Source: CAINVV01 sp963663675
GTDB taxonomy: Bacteria; Bacteroidota; Bacteroidia; Bacteroidales; Prolixibacteraceae
Assembly (NCBI GenBank): GCA_963663675.1
Contig: OY760498.1
Span: 3,906,001-3,970,000 of the forward strand
DNA length: 64,000 bases
Direction of reading: 5' to 3'
The notes beneath the pieces are model-generated. The model had not been told where the DNA came from, ran no database searches, and saw only the letters and a program-made list of their open reading frames with translations. The position numbers were made by a program, and so were the translations under genes. Below, one piece after another: positions 52,985 to 61,909 of this stretch. Position 1 is the stretch's first letter, and the number at the start of each line of letters is the position of its first letter.

Positions 52985-54226
52985 TTAATCAACGCGTCTG
53001 GTCGTCCCAAGAACCATCCCTTTCGTCTTCGGCAAGAAAGAAACAATCACCGCACCCAGGGCTGCAAGGCAAATAAGCAAAATAAATCCCGTGGCATAAC
53101 TCTTTGTTCCTTCGTTGTACAAATAGCCAACCAACATTGGAAAAGTTGATTCTGCTATTCCATCCGCCACCAGCACAATTCCCATGGTCCGGCCCAGTGC
53201 CCTGACTCCGAACAGGTCCGCTGCCATCAACGGAATAATCATATAGTCACCACCAAGGCCAATTCCGAATATAATGGCAAAAATGTATATTCTTCCGGGA
53301 AAATCAGGTACCAGCAAAAGAGGGATGGTGCATGCTACTATCATATAAATCAGGATCATGACATATTTCCTGTTGATAAGATCAGCAAGGAAACCCATCA
53401 AAACCCTTCCTGCCAGGCTGGAAAGCATGATATAGGACATTACACTGGCAGACTGAAACTGGGTAAAGCTATGATCGACCAGGTAAAGTTTCATGTGCTG
53501 CATGATACCTCCTACTGCCCCAATGGAACACATGCTGCCAATGGCCAAAAGGTAGAAATTCGGATTTTTAAGAATTGTTCTTGTGGGTACCAATGTTGGT
53601 CCATTCCCATTTGTACCATGAGCAACCTCCGGTTCCTTTATAAAATAGGCCATCGGGAAAGAGATAAGAACAATCAATATTCCCAGAATCACGAGTGCAA
53701 GATGCCAACCGAGGTTCTTTTCCATCCCGGCAATCAGGTAGGGAACTACGGCCCCTCCAGTTCCGATTCCCAGGTAAGCAATACCCATCGCTTTCCCCCT
53801 GTTTCTATCAAACCACCTGGATATCAGCACCTGACAAGGAAGTGGCCCGCCAAATATATACCCCAGGGCATTGAATATATAAAAAAGATAAAAAAGTGGT
53901 AGTGAATTTGAATAACTCAACCCTATCAAAGCAGTTCCGGCGAATATAGCCCCAGCAAGCATTAGTCTTCGCGGGCCGTAATTATCAATCATCCAGCCGG
54001 CAACAAAGCCGAACAGGGGTGCAACAAGTAATTTACCCAAAGCATTTCCTGATGTAACAACTCCCCGGGACCAACCATACTCCTTAATCATGAAATCATA
54101 GAAGAAAGGCAGTCCATAAATGACAAATCCAACTATGGCAAATAAAGAAAGAAAAGCAGTTGCAAGGACATATGTATTTGAACTTCGCCTGCCCTCCGTT
54201 TGGCTAATTTCCTGTCGTCCAATCAT
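52985..54226 (-). CDS. Major facilitator superfamily transporter
   Basis: This 413-residue inner-membrane protein has 12 hydrophobic helices. Early segments are YVLATAFLSLFAIVGFVIYG and SRGVVTSGNALGKLLVAPLF. The loop-2/3 MFS motif is VAGWMIDNYGPRRLMLAGAI, with a repeat in the second half as FLADLINRKYVM. The pattern resembles OFA/oxalate-formate and monocarboxylate-type carriers. Given the downstream GH88-like hydrolase, it may import an unsaturated uronide or related sugar acid. It is the first gene of the leftward operon. Confidence 0.88.
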   Translation of the reverse strand: MIGRQEISQTEGRRSSNTYVLATAFLSLFAIVGFVIYGLPFFYDFMIKEYGWSRGVVTSGNALGKLLVAPLFGFVAGWMIDNYGPRRLMLAGAIFAGTALIGLSYSNSLPLFYLFYIFNALGYIFGGPLPCQVLISRWFDRNRGKAMGIAYLGIGTGGAVVPYLIAGMEKNLGWHLALVILGILIVLISFPMAYFIKEPEVAHGTNGNGPTLVPTRTILKNPNFYLLAIGSMCSIGAVGGIMQHMKLYLVDHSFTQFQSASVMSYIMLSSLAGRVLMGFLADLINRKYVMILIYMIVACTIPLLLVPDFPGRIYIFAIIFGIGLGGDYMIIPLMAADLFGVRALGRTMGIVLVADGIAESTFPMLVGYLYNEGTKSYATGFILLICLAALGAVIVSFLPKTKGMVLGTTRRVD

Positions 54227-54617
54227 CCTGTATAAAATTATGAGTAGCTGTAGGATAGTTGTTATGGATACCTATGCCTTTTTTAAAGGAATATTTTTAA
54301 TAGCTACTAAGATATTAGATTTGGCGACAGGAACAATAAACTGTATGCCATTTTCTCAGATGAGCTTTTTTCAACAATTCACTATATCCCTTTCAATTCG
54401 AATTCTGAGAATAAATGAACTGACAATGGTTTATCAATAATTTTCGTTTATCTTTAAGAGCATGAACTGGAAATCCGTATCTGTATAGTCGGGTGTATGC
54501 CCAACATTTAAATGGACAATCGCCATGTCCTTCCATCTATGGAGATAAATTGTGAAGCTTTGTGACAAAATTTTCTTAAATTCATTTTATTTTGTACGCT
54601 AATCTTTTGAAATTTCT
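54227..54617. other. Intergenic stretch without a recognised gene
   Basis: These 390 bases separate two divergent genes and presumably hold both promoters. A short open frame at about 54239-54440 has no coding character. I see no repeat or RNA gene. Confidence 0.4.
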
Positions 54618-55064
54618 ATGCTTTACAACAATAAAAAATTCCTCTCCCTGTTGAAAAAAATCCAGCTGTTTTCGGGGATTTCACTTCTGCTTGCCATGAC
54701 GGCAGCCATCCTGCTGGAGCATTTTGTGCTGGTTTTCTATCTTGGGGTAGTACTGATGCTGATGTTGATCCTGACCAGGGTTCTGAATTTTAATTTCGTT
54801 CGTTTCCAGCTGGAAAACGAAAAATTAATTATCCGTTATTACTCTCTCTATTCCGTGGACCGAAATTATGAATCAATAGAATTTCCGGTTCATAGTCTAA
54901 GAAAAGTAATTGTGAAGAAATACCTCTTCGGATTGAAATGGGATCTTCGGCTGACTGTCAAATTAAAGCAGGGAATGGCTGATTACCCGTCTGTATGCCT
55001 CTCAGCCGTTCCATTTGAAGAAAGACAGAAAATAGTCAAAGAAATCAGGGAACTGGTCAGATAA
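54618..55064 (+). CDS. Small membrane protein with PH-like domain
   Basis: This 148-residue protein has two adjacent membrane helices (ISLLLAMTAAILLEHFVLVF and YLGVVLMLMLILTRV) and then a cytoplasmic beta-rich domain. The ENEKLIIRYYSLYSVDRNYESIEF pattern and the closing VKEIREL helix look like a bacterial PH-like domain. Function unknown. It is convergent with the branching-enzyme gene and has no co-oriented neighbour. Confidence 0.65.
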   Translation: MLYNNKKFLSLLKKIQLFSGISLLLAMTAAILLEHFVLVFYLGVVLMLMLILTRVLNFNFVRFQLENEKLIIRYYSLYSVDRNYESIEFPVHSLRKVIVKKYLFGLKWDLRLTVKLKQGMADYPSVCLSAVPFEERQKIVKEIRELVR

Positions 55065-55140
55065 TATCAGACTGTAAAACACTTCACAATGGATAACCAT
55101 TGAAACCCATTCGAAAATTCAAATTCGAAAATCCCAAATG

Positions 55141-57150
55141 TTATCTCACCCTTGTATAGGGCTGTTGCTGCAATACAATTGCCGTCCTGGCCGGCAGATA
55201 CAGTTTAAGGTGATGATTCGAACCCAATCCGCTCTCTGGCAGCGAATAATAGGTCATTCTGTCATCAATCCGGTTAAAGCCGCCATAAATATGGTCGTCG
55301 GTCTGAAGTACTACCTTAAATTTTGCCGGTTCGCACTGAATTCCATAATTTTCAAATGATTTGTCGGGATTGAAATTGAACACGAACAGCATGTTTTTCC
55401 TCTTGAAAGCGAGAACCTGGTCGGGCATATTGTCATGTATCCGCCACACTTCGGGCACTTCCAGTAGTCTTTCCTTCCTGAACAAATGGATCATGTCCTT
55501 ATCGAAATCGAGGAGCCAGTGATATTTCAACTCAGGATCTTCTGCCACGCTCCAGATTCTGCGTGCATGCTGGTAGGACCATCCATTCCCTTCACGCGGA
55601 AAATCTATCCATTCCGGATGTCCGAATTCGTTGCCCATAAAATTGAGATAAGCACCACCTGCACATCCCAATGTAATTAGCCGGATCATTTTGTGCAGGG
55701 CGATTCCCCTGTCGACAATAAGGTTGGGCTGGTCTTTTCGCATACTGAAATACATCTCCTTATCAATCAGCCTGAAGATTACCGTCTTATCCCCAACCAT
55801 TGCCTGATCGTGACTCTCAACGTAACTTACAACCTTCTCCTCAGGACGATGTGCGGTCAGCTCATAAAACAAACGGCCCACATTCCAGTCCTGATCCTGT
55901 TGCTCCTTGATCAACTTAATCCAGAGATCCGGAACACCCATCGACATTCTGTAATCAAACCCCAGTCCGCCGCTTTCCAATGGGGCTGCAAGTCCGGGCA
56001 GTCCGCTCATCTCCTCGGCGATCGAAAGCACACGCGGATTAAGCTCATGCGCCAGCTTGTTGGCCAGCATGAAATAGACAACAGCTTCATCATCAAGGTT
56101 AGGAGTGAAATAATCAGAATAGGAAGTAAATGCCTTTCCGAGACCGTGATCAAAATACAGCATGCTGGTGACCCCGTCAAAACGGAAACCGTCAAATCTG
56201 AACTCAGTCAGCCAATATTTAATATTTGATAAAAGGAAGTGTAGAACCTCATTCTTCGAATAATTAAAACAATAAGAATCCCAGGCTGGATGTTCTCCCC
56301 GAGCACCTTCGTGGAAGAATTGTGTCCGGGTACCGTCATACAAACCGAGCCCCTCGTTGACATTTTTTACTGCGTGGGAATGGACCAGGTCCATCACGAC
56401 TGCAATTCCCATGCTATGCGCTTCATCAATCAGATGTTTTAACTCCTCAGGTGTTCCAAACCTGGAAGAGGGTGCGAAAAAACTGGAGACATGATACCCG
56501 AAACTTCCATAATAAGGATGCTCCGGTATTGCCATAAGTTGAACAGTATTGTATCCAGCCGCCTTGATTCGGGGCAGTATCTCGTACCGGAACTCATTGT
56601 AGGTATGTACCCGTGGCTCCTCGCCTGCCATTCCGACATGTGACTCGTATATCAGCGGCACCTCATGCGTTGGAATAAAATGATGTTTGAAATTAAATGC
56701 TTCTTTGGGAGCCCAAACCTGTGCGTTGAAAATATGCGTTTCAGAATCTTGCACCACACGTCTGGCCCAGGCAGGAATACGTTTGCCATGTCCTCCTTCC
56801 CAGTACAGGGATAGTGCATACAAATCACCGTGGTGAATGGATGCCAGTGGAATTTCAAGCTCCCACGAACCATTGGAAATTCTATGCAATTCAAAATCAG
56901 CCTGATCCTGCCAGTTATTGAAGTTCCCTGTCAAAAAAATTCTGGTGGCATTGGGAGCCCAGTCACGAAAGATCCATCTGTCCTCAGCTTTGAATAAACC
57001 AAAATAGTCATGCCCGGAAGCAAAATCCTGCAAGGAGTTATTCCCCAGCAATTCCATTTCTTTTATCCTGTATTTATCAGCCCAGCGACGGAAATCCGAA
57101 GCATAGGGCTGTAAATATGGATCCAGGTCAACTAATTGAGGCACATTCAT
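55141..57150 (-). CDS. 1,4-alpha-glucan branching enzyme (GH13, CBM48)
   Basis: This 669-residue glycogen branching enzyme is of the eukaryote-like type. An N-terminal CBM48 domain (FRDWAPNATRIFLTGNFNNWQ) lies at about residues 60-170. The GH13 barrel shows VMDLVHSHAVKN, the nucleophile motif FRFDGVTSML near 325, the acid/base motif SIAEEMSG near 378 and VESHDQAMVGDK near 445. An all-beta C-terminal domain closes the protein. It introduces alpha-1,6 branches into glycogen. No glgA or glgP is in the window. Confidence 0.93.
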   Translation of the reverse strand: MNVPQLVDLDPYLQPYASDFRRWADKYRIKEMELLGNNSLQDFASGHDYFGLFKAEDRWIFRDWAPNATRIFLTGNFNNWQDQADFELHRISNGSWELEIPLASIHHGDLYALSLYWEGGHGKRIPAWARRVVQDSETHIFNAQVWAPKEAFNFKHHFIPTHEVPLIYESHVGMAGEEPRVHTYNEFRYEILPRIKAAGYNTVQLMAIPEHPYYGSFGYHVSSFFAPSSRFGTPEELKHLIDEAHSMGIAVVMDLVHSHAVKNVNEGLGLYDGTRTQFFHEGARGEHPAWDSYCFNYSKNEVLHFLLSNIKYWLTEFRFDGFRFDGVTSMLYFDHGLGKAFTSYSDYFTPNLDDEAVVYFMLANKLAHELNPRVLSIAEEMSGLPGLAAPLESGGLGFDYRMSMGVPDLWIKLIKEQQDQDWNVGRLFYELTAHRPEEKVVSYVESHDQAMVGDKTVIFRLIDKEMYFSMRKDQPNLIVDRGIALHKMIRLITLGCAGGAYLNFMGNEFGHPEWIDFPREGNGWSYQHARRIWSVAEDPELKYHWLLDFDKDMIHLFRKERLLEVPEVWRIHDNMPDQVLAFKRKNMLFVFNFNPDKSFENYGIQCEPAKFKVVLQTDDHIYGGFNRIDDRMTYYSLPESGLGSNHHLKLYLPARTAIVLQQQPYTRVR

Positions 57151-57201
57151 ATATTCAGACCTTTAGTTTGGCTAAAGTTATTAAAATTAACAAAGTTTAG
57201 T

Positions 57202-57972
57202 TTAAGTATAAAACTTTTCAATTCCATCCGCAACGATCCTTTCCAAATCCTCAGGAGTATCTATCCCAACTGTCCCATGATCAGTCACTTCTGTCTTGAT
57301 CTTGTATCCATTTTCCAGCCATCGCAGTTGCTCAAGGGATTCTGCTTTTTCAAGTATTCCTTCCTGCAACTTGCTTAGTTGCTCCAGGATATCTGTCCTG
57401 TAGGCATATATTCCAACATGATTGAAATAACTGAAATTTTCAACCCATTCTGATTGTTCTTTTTTGACCAACATTGGAATGGGCAACCGGCTAAAATAGA
57501 TAGCATTACCATGAATGTCGAGGGCTACTTTTGCCTCAGCCGGATTCAGGAGCACATCTGTCCTGACAATTTGTTCGATGAGCGTGGCAATTTCAGTGCC
57601 AGCATCGCGGACAAAAGGGTTCTTGAGGGATCGTATCTGATCGGGCTGAATAAATGGTTCATCACCCTGAACGTTGATCACTACATCAAATTTTTTCCCG
57701 GTCGACCTACTTATTATCCTGATGGCTTCTGCACAACGGTCAGTTCCGCTCCGGTGCTCCTCAGATGTCATCACGGCATTCCCTCCAAATCCCCTGACAG
57801 CTGCGGCTATCCGCTCATCATCAGTTGCAACCCAGACCTCTTCTACTGCCTGGATGACTTGTTCATACACGCGTTGTATCATGATTTTACCGGCAATATC
57901 TGCGAGTGGTTTACCCGGGAACCGGGTAGACCCGTACCGCGATGGAATAATGGCAATAAATTTTTGTGACAT
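57202..57972 (-). CDS. kdsB: 3-deoxy-manno-octulosonate cytidylyltransferase
   Basis: This 256-residue enzyme activates KDO as CMP-KDO for lipopolysaccharide core synthesis. The N-terminal motif IPSRYGSTRFPGKPLADI binds CTP. INVQGDEPFIQP lies near residue 97, and the motif VGIYAYRTDIL is present. Length and motifs match KdsB. It is divergent from the sigma-54 activator gene. Confidence 0.96.
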   Translation of the reverse strand: MSQKFIAIIPSRYGSTRFPGKPLADIAGKIMIQRVYEQVIQAVEEVWVATDDERIAAAVRGFGGNAVMTSEEHRSGTDRCAEAIRIISRSTGKKFDVVINVQGDEPFIQPDQIRSLKNPFVRDAGTEIATLIEQIVRTDVLLNPAEAKVALDIHGNAIYFSRLPIPMLVKKEQSEWVENFSYFNHVGIYAYRTDILEQLSKLQEGILEKAESLEQLRWLENGYKIKTEVTDHGTVGIDTPEDLERIVADGIEKFYT

Positions 57973-58235
57973 ATAATTCTGTTATGGAAAAATCAAACCT
58001 TTTTATTGACTCAGGTTATAGTACAAATTAGTAAGAAACTCCTTAAATGATTCAGACAAAAGTAGCCATTGTTTAATAAACTTGACAAATGGGAAGTTAA
58101 GAAACAGAAAATCGAATGTTAATTGGTTGTCAGTGACTAACAGGCAGACCCGGACAAAGGGCGGATGCTACTTTATCATTCGGATATTCGCAGATTAATG
58201 CTAAATTTGCAGTTCCGAAAATTGGGGTTGATTGC

Positions 58236-59474
58236 ATGGATATACAGGAGATTAAACTACGTTTCAGCATCATTGGAAATGCTCCGGGATTAAACAGGGC
58301 CATTGAAGTAGCGCTTCAGGTGGCGCCGACCGACTTGTCTGTACTCATTAGCGGAGAGAGTGGCGTCGGAAAGGAGTCTTTCCCACAGATCATTCACAAC
58401 TATTCTCACCGCAAACACGGGAAATATATTGCAATTAACTGTGGCGCAATACCTGAAGGAACTATCGATTCAGAGCTTTTCGGCCATGAAAAGGGTTCTT
58501 TCACTGGTGCTCTGAACGACAGAAAAGGATATTTCGAAGTTACAGACGGTGGCACTCTTTTCCTGGATGAAATCGGAGAACTTCCCATATCCACCCAGGT
58601 AAGATTGCTGAGAGTCCTGGAAACAGGTGAATTTATCAGGGTCGGTTCTTCCCAGGTTCAAAAAACAAATGTACGGGTTATTGCTGCAACGAATTTCGAT
58701 CTTACACATGCTATCAAAGAAGGTAAATTCAGAGAAGATCTCTACTACCGTTTAAATACAGTGCCTATCAAGGTGTTGCCGTTACGGGAAAGGGGTAATG
58801 ATGTTCTACTGTTGTTCAGGAAATTTGCAAGTGATTTTGCCGAACGTTACAAAATGCCAGCAATCCGCCTGAACGAGGAAGCTCAGAAGATATTCCTCGG
58901 TTATCGCTGGCCTGGAAATGTCAGGCAGCTCAAAAATATTACGGAACAAATATCTATCATAGAGACTGAGCGAGATATAACAACTGAAAAGCTGGTGAAT
59001 TACATTCCCAATGAAGACGGTGGTTATCTTCCGGCCATCTACAGCAAAGAATCTGATGCCAGGGCATTCGAGAATGAAAGAACCATGATGCTCAATGCGC
59101 TGATAGGATTGAAGAAAGAATTGGATGAATTAAAAGAAAAATTCAACCAGATGTTGAAAATCACACCTGCTGCCGTTCACACAGAACAGACTGAAAATGG
59201 ATTTATGCAAGTGTATCAGGAAGGTAAGATTCCAGTGGAACAGGGAGAAACGCTCTTTAACCCGAGTTTTGTCAAACCTAATGGAAAATCTCATATTCAG
59301 GACACGGAAGAATTTGTGGAGGAATCCCTTTCAATTGAGGAAAAAGAGATGGAACTGATCCTTAAAGCCCTGGACCGGCACAATGGCAAGAGAAAACTTG
59401 CCGCAGAGGAGCTGGGAATCTCTGAAAGAACCCTTTACAGGAAAATTAAAGAATACAACATTACTCATAAATAA
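58236..59474 (+). CDS. Sigma-54-dependent Fis-family transcriptional activator
   Basis: This 412-residue bacterial enhancer-binding protein has a short N-terminus of about 15 residues, with no receiver or other sensor domain. The AAA+ domain begins at IIGNAPGLNRAIEVALQVA. Walker A is GESGVGKES near residue 40. The sigma-54-contacting loop is GSFTGA near 86, a GAFTGA variant, and Walker B is GGTLFLDEIGELP. The C-terminal Fis HTH is NGKRKLAAEELGISERTLYRKI. Without a sensor domain, activity may be set by level or by a partner. LptE follows eight bases after its stop or, from the preferred start, 68. Confidence 0.95.
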   Translation: MDIQEIKLRFSIIGNAPGLNRAIEVALQVAPTDLSVLISGESGVGKESFPQIIHNYSHRKHGKYIAINCGAIPEGTIDSELFGHEKGSFTGALNDRKGYFEVTDGGTLFLDEIGELPISTQVRLLRVLETGEFIRVGSSQVQKTNVRVIAATNFDLTHAIKEGKFREDLYYRLNTVPIKVLPLRERGNDVLLLFRKFASDFAERYKMPAIRLNEEAQKIFLGYRWPGNVRQLKNITEQISIIETERDITTEKLVNYIPNEDGGYLPAIYSKESDARAFENERTMMLNALIGLKKELDELKEKFNQMLKITPAAVHTEQTENGFMQVYQEGKIPVEQGETLFNPSFVKPNGKSHIQDTEEFVEESLSIEEKEMELILKALDRHNGKRKLAAEELGISERTLYRKIKEYNITHK

Positions 59475-59542
59475 ACAGCCTCATGCGGAAAAGATCACCG
59501 GAAAATATAAACGGTAAGGAAGTGGGAATCTGCATAGCCACT

Positions 59543-60118
59543 ATGAATGAGGGTTTTTCGACGACCTGTAAAGCGAAAATTTTCAAATATGTAAATATCA
59601 ATATCAAATATCAAATAATTCTGGTGATCCTAATTCTTTTATCGGCTTCAGGTTGCAAGATCAGTTATTCACTAAGTGGTGCGTCGATCTCTCCTGATGT
59701 AAAAACCGTATTTGTAGACTACTTCAGAAACAGGTCAAAGGTGATCAATCCGACTCTCAGTCAGTCATTCACTGAAGCCATGAAAGATAAGTTTGTCAAT
59801 GAGACCGGGCTCACACTGAATTCGGATCAGGGAGATCTTGAATTTACAGGTGAAATCACCGGCTACGATGTTCGTCCGCTATCTGTGCAAAAAAGTGATA
59901 CAGGGATGGACTATGCAGCAATGAACCGGCTGACAATAACTGTAAAAGTCATTTTCGTCAATAACAAGGATCATGAACAGGACTTTAATACCACATTTTC
60001 TGCGTATTTTGACTGGGAAAGCTCCAAAACCATCAACCAGATTGAAAGCGATGCCGTACAGGTGATCACCCAGCAGCTGGTAGACGATATCTTCAATAAG
60101 TCCGTTGCCAACTGGTAA
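59543..60118 (+). CDS. lptE: LptE-like outer-membrane lipoprotein
   Basis: This lipoprotein of about 191 residues has a long basic N-terminus and lipobox LLSASGC. It is of the LptE (RlpB) family, which plugs LptD in the outer membrane for lipopolysaccharide insertion. Visible family features are KISYSLSGASISPDVKTVFVDYF at the mature start, the TGEITGYDVRPLSVQ strand and the C-terminal SDAVQVITQQLVDDIFNKSV helix. The start at 59543 or an upstream one at 59483 is uncertain. It lies in the regulator-LptE-SecG block seen in many Bacteroidota. Confidence 0.85.
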   Translation: MNEGFSTTCKAKIFKYVNINIKYQIILVILILLSASGCKISYSLSGASISPDVKTVFVDYFRNRSKVINPTLSQSFTEAMKDKFVNETGLTLNSDQGDLEFTGEITGYDVRPLSVQKSDTGMDYAAMNRLTITVKVIFVNNKDHEQDFNTTFSAYFDWESSKTINQIESDAVQVITQQLVDDIFNKSVANW

Positions 60119-60176
60119 ATTAGACTATTGGAAAGTATCTCAGAATAATGAAGAAAAAAATTTGAAAAGGCCAGGT

Positions 60177-60965
60177 ATGTCCATAACACGAGAACAGCTG
60201 ATTCAGTATATCGAAAAACCCGGACTGCTTAAAGAACAGACGATTGGCGAATTGAAGGAAATCATAGATGAATTCCCTTTCTTTCAGTCTGCCCAGCTGC
60301 TTTATACCTCTAACCTGTTTTCGCAGGCAAATTTCCGCTATTCTGATTATTTGAAGACTTGTGCCATTTATGCAACTGACAGAACAATACTTTACCGGCT
60401 TCTTCAACACCAAAATCAATCTGATCCTGTTTCACGGAAAGTAAACAGGATCGAAGCACAATTAACTGAATCTTCTTCATTTTTTGAATTAGCCGAGGAA
60501 AAACAAATAACCGAAACTGAATTACCTCTGATTTCCTCCCCGTTACCCGGCGAAGCTGAAAATTCCGGATTTGACCTGCTTAGCTTTGAACAAACCGAAT
60601 CAACACACTATTCGTTGGAAGGATCGGCTCCCATGTCCGAACAAAATGATCTTGAGACTATGAAAGGTCAAAATGATTCAGATTCAGAAAAGAAAGTTGA
60701 TTTGATCGAGCAATTCATCAAGGTAAACCCGACATTACAACCCCGGAATGAAATTGTTCCGGTTCAAAATGATCTTTCAGAATTGAAAGAAGATCCTGAC
60801 CTTGAAAAGGATGAATTCATAACTGAAACATTATCAAGAATTTACCTCAAACAAGGTCATTATCAGAAAGCTATAGACTCTTTTAAACGGTTAAGTTTGA
60901 AATTTCCCGAAAAAAGTGTTTATTTTGCCCAGCAAATTGAAGAGATTAAAAAATTACTTAATTAA
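60177..60965 (+). CDS. Tetratricopeptide-like hypothetical protein
   Basis: This protein of about 262 residues has no signal peptide. Its N-terminal third has helices around EFPFFQSAQLLYTSNLFSQ. The middle is acidic and poorly ordered. The C-terminal 60 residues (ETLSRIYLKQGHYQKAIDSF) form a single TPR-like hairpin. Function unknown. It is positioned between lptE and secG with the same orientation, six bases from secG. Confidence 0.7.
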   Translation: MSITREQLIQYIEKPGLLKEQTIGELKEIIDEFPFFQSAQLLYTSNLFSQANFRYSDYLKTCAIYATDRTILYRLLQHQNQSDPVSRKVNRIEAQLTESSSFFELAEEKQITETELPLISSPLPGEAENSGFDLLSFEQTESTHYSLEGSAPMSEQNDLETMKGQNDSDSEKKVDLIEQFIKVNPTLQPRNEIVPVQNDLSELKEDPDLEKDEFITETLSRIYLKQGHYQKAIDSFKRLSLKFPEKSVYFAQQIEEIKKLLN

Positions 60966-60971
60966 TACCAA

Positions 60972-61310
60972 ATGTATCCATTTATTACAGTCCTGATTTT
61001 CATTGTTTGTTTCTTAATGGTTCTTCTCGTACTTGTTCAAAATTCAAAAGGCGGAGGGCTGGCATCTTCATTTTCAAGTTCTAATCAGGTTATGGGCGTA
61101 CGTAAAACCACTGATTTCCTTGAAAAAGGAACCTGGATTCTTGCTGTCGCACTTGTTGTTCTATGTATCAGCGCTACTGCATTCCTGCCACGTCAGGGAG
61201 GACAGGCCAAATCAGCCATCGAACAACAAATACAAGGGGTACAGGATCCGACAGCTTTACCGACGTTCCCACAGTCAGTACCTCAGAAAACAGATTCGAC
61301 AAAGAAGTAA
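60972..61310 (+). CDS. secG: Preprotein translocase subunit SecG
   Basis: This 112-residue membrane protein has two helices (ITVLIFIVCFLMVLLVLVQ and WILAVALVVLCISATAFL) and a glycine/serine-rich linker (SKGGGLASSFSSSNQVMG), the SecG signature. It assists SecYEG protein export. A strong bidirectional-looking terminator follows. Confidence 0.93.
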   Translation: MYPFITVLIFIVCFLMVLLVLVQNSKGGGLASSFSSSNQVMGVRKTTDFLEKGTWILAVALVVLCISATAFLPRQGGQAKSAIEQQIQGVQDPTALPTFPQSVPQKTDSTKK

Positions 61311-61331
61311 ATAATCATTTAAGATATCCGT

Positions 61332-61372
61332 AAACAGAAAAGCCATTGCCTTGAGCAATGGCTTTTCTGTTT
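61332..61372 (+). terminator. Intrinsic terminator downstream of secG
   Basis: An 18-bp perfect stem AAACAGAAAAGCCATTGC with its complement encloses loop CTTGA. The right arm ends in T-rich sequence. It lies 22 bases after the secG stop. Confidence 0.85.
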
Positions 61373-61596
61373 GTAAGGTGTCATCTTGACAGTCTGAACT
61401 GACAGGGGGAAAAAAAATTATAACACTGAATATCTTGCATTTAAAATTAATTCACAATTTATCTTCTTTCCCCCCGCGTTAATTTGTCCGAGAATATCCC
61501 GGCAAAGTCAGTTTCTTGTATTTGGCACAAAATCTGATAGGGAAGTTGTATAGAAATTATTTTTCACTTATAATAAATTAAATAAATTTTCTAAAA

Positions 61597-61875
61597 ATGG
61601 CAGAACTTAAAGGTAAAATCCTGGCGGGCAAAGTATTGATCGAGCCACAGGAAGCAGAGAAAAAAACAGCTGGTGGTATTATCATTCCTGATTCAGCTAA
61701 AGAAAAACCACTCTCAGGGAAAGTTGTCCTGGTCGGAAGTGCAAAAAAAGATGAAGTTATGGAGGTTAAAGTTGGTGATGTTGTTTTCTTCGGAAAATAT
61801 TCCGGCACCGAACTTTCCATCGATGGTAAAGATTACCTGCTTGTATCACAATCAGATGTTCTTTTCATTGCTTAA
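61597..61875 (+). CDS. groES: Co-chaperonin GroES
   Basis: This 92-residue GroES shows KILAGKVLIEPQEAEKKTAGG, the mobile-loop GIIIPDSAKEKP, and the closing GKDYLLVSQSDVLFIA. It caps GroEL. groEL starts 34 bases downstream. No CIRCE element (TTAGCACTC-type dyad) is visible in the 220 bases upstream, so HrcA control is not indicated. Confidence 0.97.
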   Translation: MAELKGKILAGKVLIEPQEAEKKTAGGIIIPDSAKEKPLSGKVVLVGSAKKDEVMEVKVGDVVFFGKYSGTELSIDGKDYLLVSQSDVLFIA

Positions 61876-61909
61876 TTAATGTATTGTCAATCAACAAAAT
61901 TTATTCAAA

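Noticed and set aside
61380..61596. CIRCE (HrcA) element upstream of groES.
   Set aside because: No TTAGCACTC-N9-GAGTGCTAA-like dyad is present in this interval.
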